Part shown: positions 33,773 through 43,663 of the stretch, in pieces | Numbering within the stretch: position 1 is the first letter of the stretch | How the letters are laid out: every line of letters begins with the position of its first letter | DNA from: Arachis hypogaea | Taxonomy: Eukaryota > Streptophyta > Magnoliopsida > Fabales > Fabaceae | Direction of reading: 5' to 3' | Assembly: GCF_003086295.3 (NCBI RefSeq) | Contig: NC_092051.1 | Location: forward strand, 74,773,772-74,837,771 | DNA length: 64,000 bases | The notes under the pieces: generated by a model | Told to the model about the DNA's origin: nothing | Databases searched by the model: none | What the model saw: only the letters and a program-made list of their open reading frames with translations | Program-made: the position numbers and the translations under genes

Positions 33773-35311
33773 TGATGAGCGGATAATTTATACGCTTTTT
33801 GGCATTGTTTTTACTTAGTTTTTAGTATGATTTAGTTGGTTTTTAGTATATTTTTACTAGTTTTTAATTAAAAATCACATTTCTGGACTTTAGTATGAGT
33901 TTGTGTGTTTCTCTGTGATTTCAGGTATTTTCTGGCTGAAATTGAGGGAGCTGAGCAAAAATCTGATTCAGGCTGAAAAAGGACTGCTGATGCTATTGGA
34001 TTCTGACCTCCCTGCACTCAAAGTGGATTTTCTGGAGCTACAGAACTCCAAATGGCGCGCTCTCAATTGAGTTAGAAAGTAGACATCCAGGGCTTTCTAG
34101 TAATATATAATAGTCAATACATTTCTCAAGGATAGACGACGTAAACTGGCGTTCAATGCCAGTTCCATGTTGCAGTCTGGCGTCCAGCGCCAAAAACAAG
34201 TTACAAGTTGGAGTTCAATGCCAGAAACAGGTTACAAGCTGGCGTTGAACACCCAAAACTGCCCAAGCACGTGCAAAGCTTTAGTCTCAGCCCCACCACA
34301 CACCAAGTAGGCCCCAGAAGTAGATTTCTGCACTATCTATCATAGTTTACTCATTTTCTGTAAACCTAGGTTACTAGTTTAGTATTTAAACAACTTTTAG
34401 AGATTTATTTTGTATCTCATGACATTTTTAGATCTGAACTTTGTACTCTTTGACGGCATGAGTCTCTAAACTCCATTGTTGGGGGTGAGGAGCTCTGCAG
34501 CGTCTTGATGAATTAATGCAATTATCTCTGTTTTCCATTCAAACACGCTTGTTCCTATCTAAGATGTTCATTCGCGCTTCACTATGAAGAAGGTGATGAT
34601 CCGTGACACTCATCACCTTCCTCAATCCATGAACGTGTGTCTGACAACCACCTCCGTTCTACATCAGATTGAATGAGTGTCTCTTAGATTTCTTAATCAG
34701 AATCTTCGTGGTATAAGCTAAAATTGATGGCGGCATTCATGAGAATCCGGAAAGTCTAAACCTTGTCTGTGGTATTCGGAGTAGGATTCAAGGATTGAAT
34801 GGCTGTGACAAGCTTCAAACTCACGATTGTTGGGCGTAGTGACAGACGCAAAAGAATCAAGGGATTCTATTCCGACATGATCGAGAACCAAAAGATGATT
34901 AGCCGTGCTGTGACAGAGTATTTGGACCATTTTCACTGAGAGGACGGGAAGTAGCCATTGACAACGGTGACACCTTACATACAGCTTGCCATGGAAGGAG
35001 CCTTGCGTGTGTGAAAAGGAAGACACGGAGAAAGCAGAGATTCAGAAGACAAAGCATCTCCAAAACTCCAACATATTCTCCATTACTGCATACCAAGTAT
35101 TTATTTTATGTTCTCTTGTTCATTTGCAAGTCAACTGATAATTATAATTGGCCTCCTAATTGAGATTTACAAGATAACCAGAAATTGCTTCAAACCAACA
35201 ATCTCCGTGGGATTCGACCCTTACTCATGTAAGGTATTACTTGGACGACCCAGTGCACTTGCTGGTTAGTGGTACGAATTGTAAAAAGTGTGATTCACAA
35301 TTTGTGCACCA
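33773..35311 (+). mobile_element. G 3' LTR
   Basis: 1539 bp, the same length as the 5' copy, with scattered substitutions and no indel noted by eye. U5 hairpins at 35219-35234 and 35250-35265. Followed by TSD GACGC. Confidence 0.92.
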
Positions 35312-35316
35312 GACGC

Positions 35317-36536
35317 ACAGCGGTGAGACCCGGCGGCGGCGGCGCTATGGCTCAGCAACGGTGGCACGAACGGCAACGCGAATAGCTCGTCTTCCACCTC
35401 GTGCCACTCCACCTCTGTCTCCCTCAAACCCAACGTCGTTCTCCCCTGCTCCTTCGAGCTCGATGGCAATGGACCCACAGCGGCGCAGCGGGTCACGCTC
35501 CTCCAGCATCGCGCCTTCTCCCTCCCCCTCTCAGTGACAGTGGCGCGACTCATGTTTCTATGGACGGGATGACGCCGTGAAGCAGCTCGGTGGTGAGTTC
35601 CGTGGAGGCGGCAGTGACAGCGAACCTGATGGTGACGAGAGGTGCGGAAGAGCGAGCGGAGCTGGACGATGGCTAGGCGCGGCTCAGTCTTCTCCGGTTT
35701 CCCCTTCCCTGGTTCACCCTTGACTCCTCACTCTCCCTCTCTGATGTTCTATTCTGAAGCATGTATTACGTTGGAGGGATGTTTTGGGTGGCTGGGATAA
35801 GAAATTAGGGTTAGGGTTTCTGGGATTTGGGAATTAGGGTTTCTGATTCAATTTGGGAATTTAGTTTTAGGAATTAGGGATTTTATAAAGTAATATGGAT
35901 AAACATAAATAGATATTTTGATAAAATTGGAGGGTAGAGAAATTTTAAAATTAAATATACTCTATTAAAAATATTTAGGAACATTATTTGTCAACATATT
36001 GCTAAATTCAATCAATTATTTCTAATTTAAAATATAAAATGAATATATTAATCATATTTTTATAAAATATAGTTGAAACTCAATATTAATTATTTAAATT
36101 GAATGATATAACTTTCTATTATTTTTCTATCACCGAAACTTTAATTTCAATTTATAAAATAACTAATTATGATAAAATTGTGCATAAATATTAACTAGCT
36201 TAAACATAAAGTATTTATAAAAATTAATCTAATAATTTCTAGTAAATTAATTCCTAAGAGTTCAAATTAATGACATAATTCATTCAAAATAGAATTTTAT
36301 TTAAATTAAATTATACAATTCTTCTTATTTTTTTTAATTATCAAAATTATAATTTCAATTATACCAAATATCTAATAAAGATTATATAAAAAATTATAAT
36401 TAATTTAAACTTCAATTATTATGAAACTCCATTTAATTACCTTTAGTAAAATAATTTTCTTAAAATAAAATTATCAACAAGTAAAATAAATCACAAATAA
36501 TTAATTATTTGATTTTCAAAACCTAGGGTTGTTACA
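35317..36536 (-). other. Tekay-like LTR, right part
   Basis: GC-rich block to about 35750, then very AT-rich sequence to the terminus GGGTTGTTACA. On the minus strand the AT-rich part would be U3 and the AGGGTTAGGGTTT-like region (35810-35870) lies near the presumed transcription start. The overlapping 95-98 codon frames at 35241-35553 cross the G/LTR junction and are not genes. Confidence 0.5.
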
Positions 36537-36541
36537 ATGCG

Positions 36542-37545
36542 CGATCTGCATAATTTGCAGAATTCGCTGGGGGCGATTTTGGATCCTATTTTGACCCAGT
36601 TTTCGGCCCAGAACAGCAGACTAGAGCCAGAGAACATGTAGAAACCAACAACAACATTCATTCTACACAGTTTTAGTTTTAGATCTAGTTTACTCCTCCT
36701 CTAGGTTTTCTCTCCATACATTCATAGTTCTTAGGATTAAATTTTCTCTTACTTTTTTGCATTGGAACACTGAGAAGAGATATTACCTCATCAGGACTTC
36801 GTCATTCTAGTTCGTTTTCTTTACTTAGCTTTACTCTTCCATGTTCTTTGCTTTGTTTAATTTTACCATTGGAATATTTTTAGGATTATTTAATACAAGG
36901 ATCACTTTTATTTTTTATTGACTATTTTGATTTTTATTTACAATGTCTTTCTTTAATTCCTTTTTATATGCTATGAATTTTACATTCACAATGAGCGAGT
37001 AGTTCCCTAACTTGATGGGGAGTTGATTGAAAGGAACCCTTGAGTTAGAAGGCTTAAAAGAAAGATTGTAATTGGGTTTATGGTTGGATTGCTTTCTAGT
37101 CACTAACACCAATCTCTTTTAATTAAGTGGATTGCAACTTGTGAACAGACGTAGCATTCCAACTTGTTTAACTTTCCCTTACCTAGTAAAGGATGACTAA
37201 ACAAGACAACCTTTAATTGTCAATTAATCTTGAGAGTATTCCAACAATAATAGGGATTCCGACTAACCAACTCCCAGTCAAGGATTTTATTTACATTATT
37301 CAAATTCACCAATTTAATTTCCTATTTACTCAACTCAAACCTTTTTGAAAACATCTGATTAATAAAATAGCACACTTTTCTGCAACTCGTTGGAAGACGA
37401 CCTGGGACTTATACTCCCAGTATTTTAATTTCAATTTTCTGTGACACCTTTTTAAATTGATAGGCAGATTTCTGGCGAGTTAAGAACTATACTTGCAACG
37501 TACATAAATTAACAATTTTTAATTCGCCAATTTCTGCCCGCATCA
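36542..37545 (+). mobile_element. Element C 3' LTR, second part
   Basis: Resumes with GCGATCTGCATAATTTGC, matching 11180 onward, and ends CGCATCA at 37545. The U5 hairpin CTGGGA/TCCCAG is at 37402-37420. The two parts total about 1.49 kb against 1.44 kb for the 5' LTR. The base after it is element B coding sequence; ATGAT at 37546-37550 is the expected TSD but no left copy is found because that side is rearranged. Confidence 0.85.
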
Positions 37546-37691
37546 ATGATCTCCCTCTCACTCACCCAATCATAGAATTGATTTTTGTTGAATGCGGAGA
37601 GGAACTTGTAGTCATTGAAAGATCTTGAGGGTCTAGAGATTGGTTCCTTGGTTTTTCTTTTCTTTAAGCCTAAGCTTTTTGGTGGTGCCAT
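37546..37691 (-). pseudogene. Element B env-position ORF, N-terminal part
   Basis: The minus-strand ATG at 37691 starts MAPPKSLGLKKRKTKEPISR, followed by SRSFNDYKFLSAFNKNQFYD and WVSEREI, where element C is inserted. It lies downstream of pol, the place of the env-like third ORF in Athila elements. No signal peptide or membrane segment is visible in this part. The text recalls proteins often labelled 'putative plant transposon protein' in legumes, but function is unknown. The upstream ATG at 37748 would add 19 residues; I prefer 37691 because MAP also opens the relic ORF in F. Confidence 0.5.
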
Positions 37692-38849
37692 TAGGTTGAG
37701 AGAGTGTGTTTGAGGTTGTGAAAAAATGGGGGTTGCAAGAAAGAGCAAGCAAAATAAGGTTTTGCTCCAACACCAAACTTAAGACTTGATTGTCCCAATC
37801 AAGAAAAAGAAGAAAGAAAGTAGGGGGGAGAGAGATAGTAAAAGGTGAAAAGAGAAAGGAACGTGAAGGGTGTGTGTATGCTTTTTGCGTGTGATTGGGG
37901 TTCTGAAGTGGGAAAGGAGTTGGGGAGGTGAGGCTTTTATAAGGGGTAAATGGTGTGGTTCGAAAGGTGGGAAATAAAAAGGGTTAAATGTTTTCCCACT
38001 TGGGGAGTGGCGCCTAGCGTGGGAAGAGGCGCCAACTCTTATCTAATTGTGTCTTCTGCATGTGTTGAGTTCCAAAGTGCAAGTATATTTTGTGAGTTGT
38101 TCACCATGTGGGCCCCCTCCTCTCTCCTGAAATTGAAACCGAAACCCATTAGTAATAACAAAAGAACCCCTTCACATTTCTTCTCATCAAGAGTAATTTG
38201 GATTGCAACTGATGGGTGTCCCTTGGGACACCAAACTTAATCCTTTGGCATCTTAATAAATTGGTTCCATCATTGTGTATTTAATGTGTTCATAAGAATG
38301 GAATAATACCAATCTTTTCATTTTCTTTAGATTCCAATTCCTCTGAACTCATTAAGCCACGTTCATAATCTTGCCCAAAACATTAAGTGTGTTCAATTTG
38401 GGTAACTTGGGCTGCTAGATGATCCTTGGTGGTGGCCACACCAAACTTAATCTCTGGGCTTACTCTTCAAAATCAAGCTACTAATTGGTTGTAAGCCTAG
38501 ATTAAGTGGGTGAGTGGCCACACCAAACTTAGCAATTTAGCTAGTTCTCAGCCCATTTACTCACCATTAGTTATGCCTTCATCAAGTTGCAATTCCAGAA
38601 TAAAAAGAAATAGAAGAGTGTAAAAAAATATTCTAACTACCAAAGCTAATATCAAACTTTCTAACCTACTATTGTAATCTAATCCTAATATGGTAATGTA
38701 GCACAAATGTGAGACTGAAAGTTAAACTATCTAAAGAAATAGATTTTAAACTACTTTTAAGAAATGCAATTAAATCAAAAAGGATAAAGTGTTGGGGTGC
38801 CTCCCAACTAGCGCTTCTTTATTATCATTAGCTTGACATTCCTTCATCT
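37692..38849 (-). other. Element B UTR between integrase and env-position ORF
   Basis: No gene. On the minus strand it has AAGTTTGGTGT at 38530, 38448, 38238 and 37781 (5' ends), the hairpin CTTGATTG/CAATCAAG (37786-37804) just upstream of the ORF, and the conserved post-ORF block at 38791-38841 with arms GTTGGG and CCCAAC. Confidence 0.6.
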
Positions 38850-40326
38850 TTAGCTGAGCTTGTAGCTCACTCTCTGCTCCTCTAAGGAGCCTTCCAAGTA
38901 GTGTTTGAGTCTATGGCCATTGATAGTAAAAGTTCTTTGAGTCTTGTCCTCCATGAGCTCTACATGACCATAGGGAAACACCTTCAGTATGGTGAAAGGT
39001 GCTGACCATCGAGACCTAGGTTTCCCAGGGAAGAACTTGAGTCTTGAGTTGTAGAGTAGCACCTTCTGTCCTTTAGTGAACTCCCTTCTTGCTATCTCTT
39101 GGTCATGCCACCTTTTTGTGTTCTCTTTGTAGATTTTTGCATTCTCATATGCTTGATTTCTAAACTCCTCCGGTTCATTGAGTTGCATTAATCTCTTTTC
39201 TCCAGCAGCTTGCTCATCATAATTTAACATTTTTAGAGCCCAAAATGCTCTTTGCTCAAGTTCAATTGGCAAGTGACAAGCCTTACCATATACCAGTTGG
39301 TATGGAGACATCCCAATGAGAGTCTTACAGGCTGTTCTGTAGGCCCATAGTGCATCATCCAGCTTCTTAGACCAATCCTTTCTTGAGCTTCCAACAGTTT
39401 TTTCAAGGATTCATTTTAGCTTTCTGTTGGAAATTTCATCTTGCCCGTTGGTCTGTGGGTGGTATGGAATTGCCACTTTGTGCTTGAATTTATATCTGAG
39501 AAGGAATGTCTCGAGTTGTTTGTTGCAGAAGTGTGTCCCTCCATCACTAATGAGAGCTCTGGGAACTCCAAATCTGCTGAAGATATTCCTTCTCAATAAG
39601 CTTATCACAACTTTGTTGTCATTTGTTGCAGTGGCTATGGCTTCTACACACCTTGAGACATAATCAACAGCCACCAATATGTGGCTATTTGAGTAGGAGG
39701 TTGGGAAGGGTCCCATGAAGTCAATCCCCCATACATCAAATAGCTCCAGCTCTAGTATGAATTGCTATGGCATCTCATTTCTATTGGTTAGATTACCAGC
39801 TCTTTGGCATTCATCACACCTTGACACCATTTCCTTGGCATCCTTAAACATTGTTGGCCAGTAAAATCCAGATTGAAGCACTTTTGCTGCTGTTCTTTCT
39901 CCAGTAAAGTGACCTCCATATGCAGATCCATGGTACTGCCATAACACTTCTTGCCCTTCTTCATGGGATATACACCTTCTTAGGATTCCATCAGTACACT
40001 TTTTAAACAAATAGGGCTCATTCCAGATGTAGTGTTTGGCATCCTTGATTAGCTTCCTCCTCATGTGCTTATTGATGTTAGTTGGTAGTTCCCCAATAGC
40101 CTTGAAGTTAGCTATGTCTGCAAACCAAGGGGCTACTCGAATCATCATCAATTGTTCATCAGGAAAGCTTTCATTTACTGCTACTTGATGCATTTTTTCT
40201 TTTTGTGGGATCCTTGAGAGGTGGTCAACTACCTTGTTCTCTACTCCGCTCCTATCCTTAATCTCAATATCAAATTATTGGAGCAGCAGAATACATCTTA
40301 TTAGTCTGGGCTTAGATTCTTGTTTG
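38850..40326 (-). pseudogene. Element B integrase (and end of RNase H)
   Basis: From 40326 the minus strand continues RNase H (QESKPRLIR, VDHLSRIPQ), then integrase. The zinc-binding HHCC region shows WQYHGSAYGGHFTGER and CDECQRAGN. The DDE core shows [33 protein letters not shown] and [15 protein letters not shown]. The C-terminal part reads [19 protein letters not shown] and [17 protein letters not shown]. In-frame stops lie just before the core (near 39762), at 39411 and in the RNase H link (near 40270). The three visible frames are in one phase, so this is one gene with nonsense mutations. Confidence 0.88.
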
Positions 40327-42203
40327 TGATGACAAGTCATCATATACCCTTTTTATTAGTCTTTTTCTTTATTTTCATTTGGTTTTATACACTTTCTTGT
40401 ACTCTAAGTAAGTAATTTGGAATGGAATTGCATTACTTCTCTTAATCAAACAACCACCATATAATTGATACTAAATCATGAGGTTTAGGCCAAATTTAAT
40501 TGCATTTTTATGATTTGTAAACCTTGTGAATTTGGTGATACTTTGATTGGTTGTTTTGATTAATTGTAGGTGAAGAAAAGAAGAAAAGAAGAAAGCGTGG
40601 CCTAAGAAGTATGGCTCAAAGAAGAAAAAGTTGGCCAAGAAAAGAGGAAGTGTGGTGCAACAAAACCATGAAGCTCCCTCCAAAGCTCACTAAGTGAGCG
40701 CTACACTTATCCTCAAGGGACCAAGGCATAAAGCTCAGCTCACTTTGTGAGCTGAGCACAACATGAAGGCAAAAAAATAAGGAAAAGAAGACCAAGCTCA
40801 GCTCACAAAGTGAGCATTATCGAGAGCGCTAAGGAAGAAATTCAAAGAGCGCTCCTTGCAAGGAAAATAAGCCAAAATTGGCCAAAATGCTACTAGCAAG
40901 TCTCGAACACGGAGGCTTCAGCAAGGAAGGTGCACTCCCAGCACCACTAGAGCGCTACCTTGAAAGATGTCTAAGACTTGGCACGCGAAATATTTTAAGG
41001 GATCAAGGCGCACAATTTGGCACTAGCGCTCAGCTCACAAAGTGAGCTGAGTTCTCCCCTGATGCACCCAGCAACACGCACGCTACCATTCCTCACACTA
41101 AGTGCCAAAGCTCAGCTCACTTTGTGAGCTGAGCACTCCCCTGGAAGCAATTTCTTCATGGGCTGAAAATTCAACCAAAAATCCAATTTAATTCAAATCT
41201 TCACCAAATCAAAAGCCCATCCAAATTCCAAAATCCAAGAATAGAAAGTGTATAAATAGGAGTTAGATTGATGTAATTAGGGGGGGAGACTTTACTTTGA
41301 ATTTTCCTTTTTAGCTTTCATTTTAATTTTGAAATTTTTGCTTTGAGTTGGTAATTTCAGAGAACTTGGGAGGAGAATTGATCTCTCTCCTTCTTGGTTC
41401 TTGCTTGAGCACTCTTTTATTTTCTTGCTTTGGATCTTGGGTGGAGAATTGAAGAACTTCTGTTTCAATCTCACCTTGAGATCTTGTTTAATTTTTCTGC
41501 ACAATTGAAATTTCATTTTCTGTTTGATTCACTGCTTCATCTTCTACAGTTTTCTGCAATTTACTTTTCTTTGTTTCTTTAGCAATTGTTCTTGTTGGAT
41601 CAAGGAAGGATTTGAGATCTAGAATTGTTATCTAGTCTCTTCCACTCCTGAGATTTTCAACCTCTTTTAATTTGCTGCAACTTAAGCATTGCTTTCCTGT
41701 TTTTAAATTCTTCAAGTCATTTTACTTCTCTGTTAAGATTTGCTTCACTGCAAGTCAAATTTCTCTTTTATGTTTAATGCACTTTAATTGTTCTTGTTTA
41801 ATTCCTGCAAGTCCACGTCCCAATCCCTTTTATAATTCAAGCAATTTACATTTCTTACACTTTAAGTTTCAGTCATTTATATTCCTTGCAAGTTAAGTTT
41901 CTGCACTTTATTTTACATGCTCTTTAAGATTCAGTTTCTTTATTTTCCTGCTCTTTAGTTTACTGCAATTTTCCCTTTCCCAATTACATTTCATGCAATT
42001 TAGTTACTGTTAATCACAAACACTCAACCAATACTTGATTCGCTTGACTAAATCAACCACTAAACTAAAATTGCTCAATCCTTCAATCCCTGTGGGATCG
42101 ACCTCACTCATGTGAGTTATTATTACTTGATGCGACCCGGTACACTTGCCGGTTAGATTTGTGTGTTTTGGTGGAAATTTATTTTTCACCAAAATACTCA
42201 TCA
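40327..42203 (+). mobile_element. D2 5' LTR
   Basis: Opens TGATGACAAGTCATCA, a perfect palindrome of two 7-bp arms, and ends ACTCATCA. Palindromes GCTCAGCTCAC/GTGAGCTGAGC at 40734-40758 and 41110-41134. TATA box TATAAATAGG at 41251-41260. U5 hairpins at 42103-42116 and 42137-42152. Compared with the 3' LTR it lacks a 58-bp segment after AAATTCAAAG near 40850. Confidence 0.92.
41251..41260 (+). promoter_or_regulatory. TATA box of the D2 LTR
   Basis: TATAAATAGG, repeated in the 3' LTR from 46168. A good plant TATA box, placing transcription start near 41280-41290. Confidence 0.65.
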
Positions 42204-42209
42204 AGTTTT

Positions 42210-42226
42210 TGGCGCCGTTGCCGGGG
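42210..42226 (+). promoter_or_regulatory. Primer binding site of D2 (tRNA-Asp)
   Basis: Perfect 17-nt TGGCGCCGTTGCCGGGG. Confidence 0.92.
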
Positions 42227-42403
42227 ATTGATTAAATTGACAATGATTAAGTGAGGTGGTGGTCTAGATCAAGCATTTTCTTTATTTTTGTTCTCTGTTA
42301 TAGATTGAAACCAAGGTGTTTGAGTTTTTGCCTCACTAAGAAATTCTCATCTCTGATATGAGTAATTTCAATTTTCAAGGGTGTTGTGTTTTCCAAAATT
42401 CAA

Positions 42404-43663
42404 ATGGAGTTCAACTCATCTTATGATCAAAAAAATTTTATGGGATGTTACCCACCATCACCAATTTCCAATGATGGCTGGGAATATCACCAACAAATTA
42501 CAGATCCTGAGCACTCCAATTCATGGAGATTTGCTTCAGAGACACAAGATGAGCAAGAGAATCATATGGGATACTTCCCACCACCACAAAATAATTCAAG
42601 TCATTATTCTAATGGTGGCTGGGAGTATCACCAAGGAATGAAAGAGCATCCATCCTCACGTCCCAGTTTCTCATTTAAAAGTTCTTCATCACTTGATTAT
42701 GCCTCAACACAAAGTTTCCTCCAAAATCCATACAAGTCATCCCATCAATCACACAACTCATTCCACACCCCTCAACACAACTTCACCACAACACATTCAC
42801 GTCACAAAAATTACTCTCAACCTTCATCTCTTGAATTAGCAGTTGAGGATTACTTTCAATGGTCCAAAGAACCCTTAGAAAGCCAATGCCAAGCCATTGA
42901 AATACATAGAAAACTCGTGGAAAGATACACACAACCCCAATCCTGGAAAGAAACCATCCTCAAGAAGATGAATGGGCCCTTAGAGCAAACAAAGAGGAAC
43001 TTAGAACCATCAAACAGTAAGGATGAAGACCAATTTGTGAGTGAGGAAGTGGAAAAGCAAGATGAGGAAGCCTTTGTGTCAAGTAAAATTTCAATAGAAA
43101 AGGAGGTTGTGGAGGCATTTGAACATGTGGCTTCATATTCACAGAAGCTAATTGAGGTGATAGAGGAACCTGAAACTTCACTCCCAAAGGAATTAGTGGA
43201 AAATCATGAAGAAGAAATAGAGAAAGATACTCAAGAGAAGTCACACTCAACTGAAGCAGAGAAGTGCAAAGAGGAAAAGCCCATGGAACCTCCAATGCAA
43301 GAAACTCTTAATGAAGAAATCACTCCAACAACCACACAACCACCAAAACTTGGACTCAAGGAAGTGAAGGCAATTAACAAAAGCACCGAGAAGAGGATTG
43401 TGACCAAGCTACAAAGGACAACATTCAAGAGAAGGTCAACTGCAAACAATCCTTCCCCTGAACTAGCAAGCAAGCTCAATCAAGCTATGTACAAAAGGAG
43501 GCTTACTGAGAAGAGAATAAGAAAGGGGACAACAGCTGAAGCATTCCCCCCCCCCCTTGAGGTCATTCCTCTTAACCAACTGGAAGAAGAGGAAGAAAGT
43601 GAAGAACAACATGTCAAGCTAGTGACAATAAAGAAGCGCTTGTTGGGAGGCAACCCAACCTGA
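42404..43663 (+). CDS. D2 single ORF, intact, gag-like linker protein
   Basis: Open for 419 codons from the ATG at 42404 (MEFNSSYDQKNFMG); an ATG six codons earlier is possible, but the ME start agrees with D1 and F. The first third is Ser/Gln/His-rich with three GGWEYHQ-type repeats. About residues 145-210 (DYFQWSKEPLESQCQAIEIH) may be a capsid remnant. A long acidic Glu-rich part follows (about 210-320), then a basic tail ending VKLVTIKKRLLGGNPT, which is the translated conserved block. No zinc knuckle or pol. F has a related protein (STEKGIVTK shared with STEKRIVTK here). It is the only element ORF in the window of this size without a stop or frameshift. Role unknown; RNA packaging is a guess. 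Confidence 0.7.
   Translation: MEFNSSYDQKNFMGCYPPSPISNDGWEYHQQITDPEHSNSWRFASETQDEQENHMGYFPPPQNNSSHYSNGGWEYHQGMKEHPSSRPSFSFKSSSSLDYASTQSFLQNPYKSSHQSHNSFHTPQHNFTTTHSRHKNYSQPSSLELAVEDYFQWSKEPLESQCQAIEIHRKLVERYTQPQSWKETILKKMNGPLEQTKRNLEPSNSKDEDQFVSEEVEKQDEEAFVSSKISIEKEVVEAFEHVASYSQKLIEVIEEPETSLPKELVENHEEEIEKDTQEKSHSTEAEKCKEEKPMEPPMQETLNEEITPTTTQPPKLGLKEVKAINKSTEKRIVTKLQRTTFKRRSTANNPSPELASKLNQAMYKRRLTEKRIRKGTTAEAFPPPLEVIPLNQLEEEEESEEQHVKLVTIKKRLLGGNPT
43612..43659 (+). other. Conserved block with hairpin, inside the D2 coding end
   Basis: TGTCAAGCTAGTGACAATAA then GCGCTTGTTGGGAGGCAACC. Arms GTTGGG (43642-43647) and CCCAAC (43654-43659). Here it is translated, while in D1 and G it is downstream of the stop. 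Confidence 0.7.

Larger units (their letters stand above)
25462..35311 (+). mobile_element. Element G: complete FIDEL-like Athila retrotransposon without integrase
   Basis: Size 9850 bp with TSD GACGC at 25457-25461 and 35312-35316. Both LTRs are 1539 bp. The order is LTR, primer site, leader, gag-protease, RT, RNase H, conserved block, UTR, hairpin, AAGTTTGGTGTTG and LTR. The integrase domain is absent and the reading frame has two stops and one frameshift. The opening TGATGAGCGGATAATTT and the Athila-type protease DLGAS fit the Arachis FIDEL family; the family name is inference. Confidence 0.9.
21499..36536 (-). mobile_element. Long solo LTR, Tekay/chromovirus-like, split by element G
   Basis: Ends are TGTAACGACCC and GGGTTGTTACA, near-perfect inverted termini, flanked by the 5-bp TSD ATGCG (21494-21498 and 36537-36541). 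Without element G and its TSD it measures about 5.18 kb and contains no primer site, polypurine tract or pol. The minus-strand end, ATCATGACGTATTGG followed by AAGTTGGGTCGTTACA, is typical of Tekay LTRs in my experience, so the minus orientation is likely. A GC-rich block (25040-25461 plus 35317-35750) would then be the transcribed leader. Small frames in it on both strands show no domain. A single LTR between TSDs is the usual product of LTR-LTR recombination. Confidence 0.65.

Noticed and set aside
35241..35553. Two overlapping frames, Ser/Arg/Pro-rich
   Set aside because: They cross the junction of the G LTR and the Tekay-like LTR and have no domain; GC-rich DNA gives open frames by chance.
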